A stretch of DNA of 64,000 bases. Source: Galaxea fascicularis. Taxonomy: Eukaryota; Cnidaria; Anthozoa; Scleractinia; Euphylliidae. Location of the stretch: the NCBI GenBank assembly GCA_948470475.1, contig OX419337.1:35157970-35221969 (forward strand), given 5' to 3'. Below are positions 34,411-45,216 of the stretch, in pieces. Each line of letters begins with the position of its first letter. Position 1 is the stretch's first letter. Below the pieces are notes generated by a model that saw only the letters and a program-made list of their open reading frames with translations, searched no databases and had not been told where the DNA came from. The translations under genes and the position numbers were made by a program.

Positions 34411-35675
34411 TGGTAAGAAAGCAAACTTAATAATTGAATGCGAAAGACGAAATACACATTACCACGCCACACCATACCTTCTAGCCATATTTCACGTGAA
34501 TAGCCTCTTCGCCTTGCTGCTGGAGTGGGTAATTCGAATAATTATATTGATAAACTGCCAGGACACGCTCTTCGGAGGTGACCGCTGTAAATACAGCTTA
34601 GCTCACATTTCGGCCACAGATGGTTACTAACTAAATACCGGAAATTCATGTGTGTTGTGATTGGTTAATGTATAGGATCATCAACCCTTGAAAACATGAA
34701 GTAGTTTCTAGTTTCGGAACGAAACAAACGGCCACAAAAACATGTACTGGTCGGTAGAAGCGAAATGTTCCTTTAGATTTTCTACGAGGTAAGTTAATAA
34801 TCTGAGGCGTGCTCGAATGGTAATTGTTCCGACTCTATACCATGTTATTCCATTCCCCTCCCTTCATTTCCTTTCGTTCGTTTGTTTGTTCGTTCATTCA
34901 TTTACCTCGTCCCTTTTCTTGGTTTTAGTACGTTTCTCTCATTTTTCTTGGAGCCTTTGCTTCATCTCACTAAAATAAAAAAATAAAAAAAATTAAAATA
35001 AAAAATGTAAAAAGTTGTCCAGGCTGGAACCCGTTCCAGACCGACCATCTTTGAATACTCGCTGTTTTATGCAATAGAATGTATGCTATGGCATAAGGGA
35101 ACCAGATGCCCTAAAAGTGAGCGACAAACGCACGATTGCCACGCTTTGTCTAAAACACGTACGGAATAATCTGGTCGTGTGGGTGACATCCGTTATATTT
35201 TCAATTTCTCCAAATTTTCCGGCGTAATCTGATAACTAATGTGCGCCGTGAAGGAAGGAACGGTGGCGCTCCGTTTACCTGGGTTTCTTTCAGAAATACG
35301 AAGTTAACTGAGGAGAGACAGTATTCGCGCTCTTTTGGGACCTATTGTTTTGTTTTAATGGAATAGCTGTGCCTCCTTTCAGTCTGTTCCCGATAACAGA
35401 ACTATAAAGAAAATGAACAGAATACCATTTGGTAGAAGTACGCACAAATAAAGTAGGTTGTGCCTAAATCATACCCTCCAAAAAGACAGCTTAACATTGC
35501 TCTAACATTGCTCCAACATTGGCTGTCCTTCTGGAGGGTATAATTTAGCACAACCCACAAACAACGTGGTTCTTTAAGAGTTTCGGCGGGAAATTCAAGC
35601 GCAGGCCGCCAAGACGTGGCACCGGAAGTAGGAAATACAGGCAGTTGGTCCAGACTATTGTTGTCACTGAGCTCA
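34411..35675. other. Upstream region of the collagen gene
   Basis: About 1.27 kb between the collagen start codon and the stop codon of the small gene, which is on the same strand. It must hold the collagen promoter; I see no convincing TATA box. ATTAAA on the minus strand near 35354 is a possible poly(A) signal for the small gene. An AT-rich tract is at 34970-35010. Confidence 0.4.
35456..35556. mobile_element. Fold-back element, 101 bp
   Basis: Arms GGTTGTGCCTAAATCATACC and GGTATAATTTAGCACAACC pair, continuing through CTCCAAAAAGACAGC / GCTGTCCTTCTGGAG around a loop with three AACATTG direct repeats. Confidence 0.8.
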
Positions 35676-38600
35676 TCAGTCTTGGCCAATAGTATTCCAT
35701 TTCCAGAAAAACGTGTTCTTTGGGGAAGCCTTATTCTGCGTATTCTCAAGCATTCCTAAACAGGAATAAGATAGACCAGAATAGTCCCAAAACGACACAC
35801 CCTAAGTCTGGCTTGCACAAGGCTGAAGCTCAGAAGTATGAACACATTTTGGGATGAAGCGGGGGGGGGGGGGGTTGTCTTGTGAAGGAGTGGTATCCTT
35901 CTCAGGGGAGGGAAGCAGTCATTTTCTGTAGTTGACAGTCGCCTACGCTCATAATGTTTCTTAGCTTTCCCGGAAAAATGAGAAATTATTCTTTTTTGGG
36001 GACGAGCGAATCCTGAATACCATTAATAGTTAAATTCCGTGACGAAGTCTTCGTATTGCCCCTTTGTCAAATAAATATGAATATGTTAGCCATCCTGAGT
36101 ACGCCAAGCTTTGTCTTTTTAATTTCGTTTGTCAGTTGTCGCGTTCGCATTTGCTTTCTTTAGCTGTATGTTTGAGACATCACTCGACTTATCGCGCACC
36201 ACATTAAATCTAATGACCTTAATTTTACGGTAAACGCCTCGATCCAAGGGTTCGTTTCATTGGCAGCTATGCTATTTCCTTTTTTTCGTTTTTTCTTTTT
36301 GCTTTTCGATGCCGGGAAGAATTTTGGCCGGCCTACTGATAAGAGAATAAACCCTATTAATGACAACTCGAATTCTTATCAATTCATGGTAGCACAGGCA
36401 TATGCCTGGCTCTATTTTTCAAGCAAGGACCTTTATGTAGAAACTCATTCCCATACTCGTCATTCGACAATTTAAATGTTTTCTTTTTTTCAATCTGGCT
36501 CTTATAGATAGCTCGTGACCCTGTTTAGTCTTTGTTCAAATTTAGGGGTAACTGCACGCAAGCCCATCCGAACCAAAGAAGGGCCGAGGTAGAGGCGGCT
36601 AGAAGAGGAGAGTACTGATGGTGCCTAACCCGTTTCAGTTAAATATATCGTAGAGAAAAAGTGTTCCGTTGAGAGACTTTTTTTTTTTAATTATGGTTTG
36701 GATGAGAAAAGTAATATCAGACTATTTTTCGTCTCTTTTACCCGGCTTGGCGTCTGTGTCCCCGGTGTCCGGTGTAAGTGGCGTGCCCCCGCCACCCCCC
36801 CCCCCCCGTCCTCCCCGGCCTCCCCGGCCTCTGTTTTCTTTTCTGGTTTAAAGAAAAATGTATCTAACTTGTTTCTTGTTAAAAGAAAAGGTTATAAGTA
36901 AACATAAAGTATAGCAAATTTTCAAATCAAAATGGCAAAATCTGTCATTGAGATTTCAGACTAAAACACTTCAAATGTACTTTTGACATCTCTCATAGCG
37001 GGGTGGCCGGAATACCCCCAATCGACAATATAATTCAATCTAATCTTGATTTAATTACATTTCAAGTGCAATTTCCAGCATTTCAACTCTATTTTTAGTG
37101 CTCCACTCCGGCGTCCCTGCAAGAAGAACGCAGTTTCTTAAATAGAATTGTTTTGGGGGGTCTCTACAAGAGCAGTGGAATATCACCTTTGCTACACCCA
37201 TACTAACGGTGAGATATCACGCGATAAACTCCCAATTGTTTTTGTTCAGTTTACATGATTTGTGAACCGTCCACGGCCGGCGACGGAAGCGTTCAGTGAA
37301 CGGTACGGCTTAAAAGACTTAAACGCCGCTGTTTTGCTTCAGGATTGAATAGCCGTATTGTCGGTATTGAACTGGATTTAGCATAAAGTGGAGGCTCTTG
37401 CGGGGGAATCTTCTCATATGTAAATGTTTTTTCCCCGCAAGAGCCTCCACTTCATGGTAGATCCAGTTCAATACCGAGAATACGAATAATGTCTATTATG
37501 TGGCCGACAATAATCTTACTTCGATTCGTTGGAACTATTTTCGATTGGTTTTAAAGTTATGAGGTGAGCGTCTTAGTTTTGCGGTTCGAGAGGCTACGCT
37601 TCATGATAGGCTTATGGGAAATTCTGAAAACGTTAAAGGAAAGAGATAAATAACCCGAAGCTATTTTGCGTTGAAAACTGAAACAACCAGGTAACTCACA
37701 GCATGAAATATTGAATTTACGTATTTTTAGCTTAATTGTCTCTCTAAGCATTCTTTACGCACTACATACACCGGTTTCTTTTCATAAAGACGTTTTTTAC
37801 AGACTTCCAAAGAGGTCCGTAAAACTTCGTAAATAGATTCCTTAAGCTTTCTTTACGGCATCATTACAGTCGTGTAAAATCAAACTTAGTGTTGGCACGG
37901 CGTTGTTTGAAAGAACAGTCACGCTCTTTGACCACAATAGAAAAAAAGCAGTGGCTGTTTTTAGGATTGTGTCACATGTTGTTAAATACCAACTTACAGC
38001 AGAAGTGCTGTGGGAAGAGAGGGTAAAAGAAGCAATCATAACAGTAGATCGACAGGAAGACTTCGGCAATGAGAAGCTGAGGCCAAGATCTGGACAGGGT
38101 GTCTGGAAAAGGCCAGTAAGAGAAATGATGAAAAGAAAACCCTGCCTTGTAAGGAAGCCGTGTGTACAAGCAGAATAAAACTTAGATAAGACTACTATTA
38201 AAACCGTAATTCTTCACTGACTTAGATTTAAATTCATTAAGAGAGGGCGACTGTCGAACATCCAAGAGCAGACTATTCCACAGTACAGCTCCGCTATAGC
38301 ACAGACTTCTTTTACAATAATTAGGCATTTAGTGCGGGAATGTGGAATGGCAAGCGTACAGTCACTATCTCCTACTAGGACTAAGCGCGAACTAAGATAA
38401 TCCGGAACCATATCATTTACAATCTTGTGCATCAATATTGATATATCAACAAGACTTTGACGGTCAAGTTTAACCCAGAGGGTGGGGAGGGGGGGGGGGC
38501 AGGGGAGTCATCTAGTTTGCAAATGGCACCCCCAAAAACCTACTAGCCCATCTACCCCATAAAATGAATCGATCACTAAGTGGCATGGTTAGTTTTAGGA

Positions 38601-39063
38601 ACGAGGAAGTGGCAACGAAAAAGGTAAGTTCTTACGCGGGAACGGAACGGAACCACTTTACTTCGAACTGAAGCCGCTTTCACTGAGCGTAGTTTCAGGT
38701 CTCTTAAACGGAGAAGAAAGCTCTGTTAGAAAAATCATGCGAATGTTTACGATTCGCACTCTAAACTGCTCACCCTGACACCCTGCCTTGCTTTTCTTAT
38801 CAGCTCTAGTTACCTGGTCAGTGTTCGACTTCATCCACTGCCCTTCGGGTGATGACCCGTATCTCTTGAGACTGCCTGTCATTATAAACGTAACCGACAT
38901 AATGCAGTAATATCTACTACTTATATTACATATTTGCTTGTCAAAAAGGTACGCATATGTAAACTACGGATGATGAATTATCAGACAAACTTTACTTACC
39001 TTTCAAAACTGAAGGGGAATTTATCACCATCCGGTAGATATCAGATTTGGATTCTGCCGCCAT
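35676..39063 (-). CDS. Small four-exon gene, predicted 88-aa protein, TISU start
   Basis: Exons 39000-39063, 38814-38875, 38662-38722 and 35676-35755 total 267 nt, with matching phases (1, 0, 1) and a stop at 35676-35678. The protein starts MAAESKSDIYRMVINS, has a basic helical middle (SFLLRLRDLKLRSVKAASVR) and ends NTFFWKWNTIGQD. There is no signal peptide or transmembrane segment. Splice sites are good: donors GTAAGT, GTAACT, GTAAAG; acceptors GTTTATAATGACAG, GATTTTTCTAACAG, CTTATTCCTGTTTAG. The start codon is inside CAAGATGGCGGC, a perfect match to the TISU consensus for initiation from very short 5' UTRs. Alternatives: exon 2 can read through to a stop at 38658, or exon 3 to a stop at 38576, each giving a protein of similar length. 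I do not recognise the family. Confidence 0.6.
36660..36900 (+). repeat. Low-complexity stretch with 13-C run
   Basis: Poly-T, then a C/G-rich segment with C13 at 36795-36807 and CCTCCCCGG repeats. The Pro-rich open frames here are composition artefacts. It lies in the last intron of the small gene. Confidence 0.6.
37345..37488. mobile_element. Fold-back MITE with near-perfect hairpin
   Basis: Arms CGGTATTGAACTGGAT and GTGGAGGCTCTTGCGGGG are mirrored by CCCCGCAAGAGCCTCCAC and ATCCAGTTCAATACCG, with a loop of only about 30 nt. The outer parts (GAATAGCCGTATT / GAATACGAATAATG) pair imperfectly. No coding capacity. Confidence 0.85.
38200..38475 (-). pseudogene. LINE reverse-transcriptase C-terminal remnant
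   Basis: The minus strand encodes WVKLDRQSLVDISILMHKIV followed by NDMVPDYLSSR and, after a frame slip, a CYSGAVLWNS-like phrase. This is the conserved tail of non-LTR retrotransposon polymerases (…K..NG..P.YL…, …LWN.LP…). Only the last about 80 residues remain. It lies within the third intron of the small gene, same strand. Confidence 0.65.
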
Positions 39064-39067
39064 CTTG
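39056..39067 (-). promoter_or_regulatory. TISU element / YY1-type site at the small gene's start codon
   Basis: Minus strand CAAGATGGCGGC matches SAASATGGCGGC at all 12 positions, with the ATG being the first codon of the 88-aa frame. TISU is known in mammals as a combined transcription (YY1) and translation initiator for genes with 5' UTRs of only a few to about 30 nt. The site predicts a start of transcription just right of 39067. Confidence 0.75.
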
Positions 39068-39384
39068 GTCAGTGTACTAGTTCCCAAGCTCCTACCGTCC
39101 ATTTGGAAGGCTCGATCATTAAAAATCTAGAGGCACTTAAAATGCACTTCGCCATGTAATTTCCATTTCAGATCATTTACCGTAACTTTGGAACGGTATT
39201 CTAGAAATTGAAATAATGATTTATCTTTTTTTTTTACGCAAATTCTCGCGATAACCGGAAGCGAATATCAGCCATCGCCCTTCCGAGACACGAAATGAAA
39301 CGGAAGTCGTCGCTGCTCCAAATATGGTGTACACTTGCATGAATTATCGAATGAATCAATTATCATGTCGCTCTGCTCGTAAAC
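39064..39384. promoter_or_regulatory. 321-bp bidirectional promoter
   Basis: Lies between two divergent start codons. It contains AACCGGAAGC at 39253-39262 and GAAACGGAAGT near 39297-39307 on the plus strand, with CTTCCG near 39280 on the other: ETS/GABP-like motifs that are common in bidirectional promoters. No TATA box is evident in either direction. Confidence 0.6.
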
Positions 39385-41435
39385 ATGGCTGAAATAGCGG
39401 AAGAAGGTCTCGCGTCTTCGGAAAACGAGGTAAGAAAGATGTCAACCTTTTCCTTATTTAAACTGTTATTGTTACCGATTTAGGTTAACACTCTTCAAAC
39501 TATAAAACCGGTTCGGTTCTGGTGTCTACGCAGCGGGTTTGACTTGTCGCGCGAAAATTTATGAAATATTCATCACTTCAAAATAGCCAAACATCGCTTC
39601 AAATTGTGCGCCAGAAAGATCAGTTTGACATTTGCGAACACTTTTACGGCGTTTTGTCTCTTGCAGTCGAATTTGTTACTGTTTTCATCTCGTCTTAGCT
39701 CTTTGAGATCAGTTTTATATCTAATGTTTGGGACGATATAGCTGTTTGTTTTGATGTCTTTATACGTACAATATGCTTCATGAATTCAAAGGCTTTTATC
39801 ACATGTGTCAAGTACGCTTGTCAGTATCTGAAATTAGAATAGAATGACTAGTTTTGTCTACGGCCGACTTGGTTCTTTGTTTCTGTGCTGCTCTAAAATA
39901 TTATCAAAACCCGGCGTTAAATTGCATGGCCGCGTTTGAAAGATATCACAGTTGGTAGTCAGTAATTCAACGCTTATAGTGCGAGGATTATCCCTGTTGT
40001 TCGTTGAGGCGTCTTTGAGGGGTTATGGCGATTTGTGTTTTCTTTTTTATTCTGTTAACCATCTATTAACCGTAAGTGAATTTTAGCGCTTTTATTTTCA
40101 CTGAGCTAAATCAAATTACAACCTTTTAGCGCGATTGCAACATACACCGTTGTTGATTTCACAACTCTTGTACATACCTGTAGTTAAATTAGTAATCATG
40201 TATCAGCTCGCGTCGAAGAAAAGAAATAATTATTATTAAAAGTTACAGATAAAGTTGTTTTTCCAAACGACACACCTGACCTTGGTAAACTACTTGAAAG
40301 TAAAGCCGTGAAGCATCTTTCCTATATCTTACATAGTGAAGAAGAAATTTGATATCAGCTAGCCAGTTAAGCTATCAGCAAAATTTGATTTGTGCACAGC
40401 TTGCCGGTTTCTGACAATCTAAGGGATCGTCTTTTAATAATAGGACAAGCTTCTGTGGGATTTTGTATTAATTTATGTTCTGAAAAAAATGCTCTTTTTT
40501 TCCTCAACAAGGCTTAAATTCGTTGTTTTCTTTTCGTAAGCTTATCATTTAAATTTCAGTGACAATGCGGAATCATTTCAGCAACACAGGAAAGACAATT
40601 TTAAAACAAGAATATTGGGGAACAATATATAAAGTAAATCAATCAAAAGTCATTTTGTTTCTACAAAAACCACTGGAAAAATTTCTCTTTTATTGGAATC
40701 CAATAAGCTAATCAGTCAAAAGTGGTTTTGGTTGAGATTGGCTTTTTGGACAAGCTGTCAGATCAGAGAACTTTAAATTAAAGGTACAGTGTATAACCTC
40801 AATTCTAATTATATAAAGGACAACATTATTTTTAACCTCATAACTCTTTCTCCATGAGCTTGATGCTATTTAAGGACCTAAAAATGAGATGTTTGTTGGG
40901 AGGGATTTCTTGATGAACGCACTTATAGAAACATACTCTGCAAATGACACTTAAATTTATTGAGGACTTCCATCATCAGCTTCACCTAACAACTAGTACC
41001 CCATTGGGTACACTGGAACTACTCATGAGAATTAAGTATGTGAAGTTGTGTTCAGAGTATGCTGTACATCTTCACTATAAATCTCATTCTTTCAGACCTT
41101 CATATCTCACTTAAAACATCAACACAGTTAATAATTTTATATACCAGACTTTGTCTTGGTGAGACAATTCTGTTGATTCTGAAACTGAGGGGGGCAGATC
41201 TTTATCTACATCCAACTCTGTCTTTACTTTGTGTTTCAGACAACTTCAGATATGTTAGGATCTACTGAGTCAATAGACTTGTCCTGCATTCATGTAAGTA
41301 ACCAATAACATTCTTTGGTGAACATGGAATGTACTTCACTCAAACTTCCCTGAACTGGATTGTGAATGTTTGCTTACACATTTAGTTTATCTTTGAAACT
41401 GTATGATCCATCATCAAAGATTTATCACGAAACTT

Positions 41436-41472
<37 letters not shown>

Positions 41473-44400
41473 CTCTTATCATTATACTATTATTTAATTT
41501 CGTAAATGATCTGTAATTGGGAGTCATAATAATATAATTGTAACTAAGTTCAGTGTGATCATCTGGGTGAGTGTACAGCTGTAGTTCTGAGAAGGGTTCT
41601 TTACATTGGCTGATTGTCACTACACTCACCTGGATCATACCTTACTTAGTTACAATATCCATAAAATAGTAGACCTCCCTACAATTTGGTATTATAGGAA
41701 AATTCTAGTCTGATTGAAAATGTATGGGGCATTGCCAAGTTGATGCTTAAATTTAACAGATCGAGAAGGATCCAGACAGTATAAATATTGTGCAATGTAA
41801 TTACAAACTACCACTCAAACATAGACAAGCTGCAAAATAAGGTTACCAAAGAATGCATTACTTAGACAGTATCCCAGGAAAAAAAGTCATAAATAAATCT
41901 AGTTGTCTTTGAGCTGAGACAAATGCAGTGTATACTGGCTGCTGGCTTTAAACTTTGTTCATGCCATTAAGTTTAATTTATAGCTCTAGGTGATTTATTG
42001 CCTACATTTAGTCGTTAATTATTGAAACCTTTTTTAGGTAAATTTCCAAAGAATGAATACCTTAATACATACATGTAACCTGCAACTTTATCATTATATT
42101 ACAAACCTGTCTTAAGTCGTGATATACAAACAATAATCATCAAAGATAATTCAAATAATACAATTATTATTATCATTTTAGTGGGGATACCTAAACTGTA
42201 CATTACTGACTGATCCAAAGAAAGTTAAGGTAAGAGTTGGATAAATGTGTGAGATCATTATGTCTTAAATTGTATCAGTAGCATTTAAACCAATTTGTTT
42301 CGGAAATCGCATGACCTCGAGTACAATTCGGGATTAATAGGTATGAGTGATTTTGAAAGTTCTTAAAATTGCATGAGCCTTTAGGCGAGTGCAGTTCAAG
42401 AACTTTCAAAATGACAAGTATCTATTAATCTCGAATTGTACAAGATGGTTGTGCAATTTTTATTTATAGTACATTCAACAAAATTACAAACTTATGCACC
42501 ATTTTCATGGAAACTTAATAGCTACTCCTATGGAGTACTATTTGGGATTAATTGTACTGCTCTTGACCAATCAGAATCTAGTGATTTTGTTGAGTGTACT
42601 ATAATTAAGTCAAGTAATAAATTTATTACTTTCATGTTAACTGTAGGACAGTGTCTGGCAGACATACTGGGTTGACTTGTGTGGATCAACACTCAGACTT
42701 TACAAGGTAATATGCCATTCATATTAGATTTATTTTCCAGAACTACTGTATCCCTTAAATGAGGCCATAGAAGTTTATTTTAAATCATTGTTGTAACCCA
42801 GGAGTCGTACAGACTGTATGGTAATTAAGTAAAGTACAATCTGGGTGAGTGTAGTCCTGAGAAGGACTGTTTGATTCAGTGTCAGGTAAAACAGTCCTCC
42901 TTAGACTACACCCACTGGGATTATTGTAACTCATTGCCAATTGATGAGCTGGAAAGCTAGTGCCATAGAGGTTGGCGGGATCCTAAGCAATTCAGGCGCA
43001 GCAGGGTGGTAACCATGGCAACCCTGTGAGCAGGAACCACCCCCCTTAATCTGTGGTCCCCAAACTGGGATGGTGGCATTGCATGACACTGAAATTTATC
43101 ATGTCTTGCATTTTTCATTTTGGGTTTGTCATATTTTTTGATAATATGTAAATAACAAGCTGAAAACTAAGGTACATTAAAATTTGAAAGCTTGTTTGTC
43201 TGCTAAAAGTGGTTGCTTTTGATTGATTATAACTACCAACACAAGCATTGACATTTTTTGTCAAACTATCACCCAGTATACATTTTAAACTTTTTGAAAA
43301 GGCACAACTTAGTTTAATGACTTTTGGTTTTAAAAATGTTATGAATTGTGTTATCTCCCAGGGGAAGGGAGGGGTACTCTGGATTTAAAGTGACAGGGAT
43401 GATCAAATGGGGGCAAAAATTAACCCCCAAAAGATCCCATACCAAATCTCGGAGCCTTAAAAATTCCCAGAAAGGATTGTACTTTATTGGCAGAAACACA
43501 TGGCTGGGGTTCACAGGCACAATCTCTGGGGCACTGCCACAAGTTTTCAGATTGTTTTTAATTCCCAAAAAATCCTTAGTTGAAAAAAAAAATACTTGAC
43601 AAATTTTCCTACACAAAAAAATCCTGGAATCAAAAATTTCAAAACCAAAAATATCTTTCAATCATCCAGTCACTTGAAATTTCCAGAGTACCATCCCCCC
43701 CTTCTGGATGTGCACTCAGCTTGTAAACTGTTTCCTCTCTCACTCCCTTGCCTTTAACACTCAATGATGTAAAGGGATGCATTTCTAATGTGGCAATTGT
43801 TTTTCAACAGGATTTGTCTCTGCCATCAAATTCTGCAGACACTCTTCCTCCTGCGAGTCTTATTGGACCAGCTAATGAAGTAATTCTAATTGCCATTTAG
43901 TGTTTTACATAGTTGTACATTCACATTTATATTGTACATGATCATGTAGGTTGCCACAACTCTAGAAATGTAAGTTATGCATTGATATAGCTGTTGTGGG
44001 AAAGGTTGTCCTAACGAAAACTGAAAAATGTGTACAGCAATGCCGGGGACATGAATATTCTTTTTAAAATAAACATCCACAACCAACAATGCTTCGACAG
44101 TACAATAAATTGAAGACAGCAATGACAGAAGTGTAGATGAAATATAGCTGGTACTCTGCACATGTCGTCAAAAACTATGCACTTATGCAGTACTATGTTT
44201 TAAAATCTTAAATGCTATAGTTAATATTTCGGATGACCAATAAATAGTTTCATTATACATCCAATGAGGAAGAATACATGTTCAACTTACACATAATTAT
44301 ACGGAGAAAATCATTTTCTAAAAAAAATCATCCACTTTGGTTCAATAAGCTTCTGTCATCATTTTTTGGGTGCTGCAAAAAGGGATGAGTTTTCTTAGAA

Positions 44401-45185
44401 CACATGACTGTATACATGTGTACATTGTAGCTTGTGATTCAGTTAACTTGATGATAATAATAATAATAATAACAATAATAATAACTGTATTTAAGTCTCA
44501 AATCGTTCTAGCTGAACACAAGTGCTCTACTAATTGGGGAGACTGTAAATCAAATAAACTCTAAATTAAATCAATATTGGTTTTTGAGGAGAGTGAAAAA
44601 CCAGAGTACCCGGAGAAAAACTTGTCGGAGCAGAGTAGAGAACCAACAAACTCAGCCCACATTATGATGCCGAGTCCGGGAATCGAATCCAGGACTCATT
44701 GGTGGAATGCAAGTGCTCTCACCACTGCGCCAACCCTTTCTGACTGCTTGTGTCCCCTATGTGATTGCGTTAAAGTTTTATTCATTAATAAGTTTGTACT
44801 GTTCACAATCTCTTCCTGGTCACTTCTGTCTGTAAGTACTATATGAAATCCAACAACTGCAAGGAGTTGCTTGGTTTAAAAATTGTAAACAGTACTAACT
44901 GAGGGCTTGTTATATACAAATCATTTCATGTTCACTTGGTTATTAAGTTACAGTGTAGGTTGGTTTAACCACCAATGATTAGTAACCAGACTATGTTTAT
45001 TGGATTGCATACATGTTTATGATGTTTAATTATTAGTTTAATATTTGAACATCGTTTAGAATGAAAAGAAAGAAGCCTTCATTATTTTGAATAAAGGCAC
45101 TCAAGTATCAATTGTGGATGCTGGTTTTGAGGTGAGGGTTTTTTTAGATGCATTTTACACATTTAATTGATTAATTAATTAATTA

Positions 45186-45216
<31 letters not shown>

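Noticed and set aside
35402..35749. 115-codon minus-strand open frame
   Set aside because: It begins at a non-ATG codon, runs into a fold-back repeat, and overlaps in a different frame the better-supported last exon of the small gene.
44660..44739. Minus-strand tRNA gene
   Set aside because: The A and B boxes are present, but the acceptor stem does not pair and the sequence continues as a SINE body and tail.
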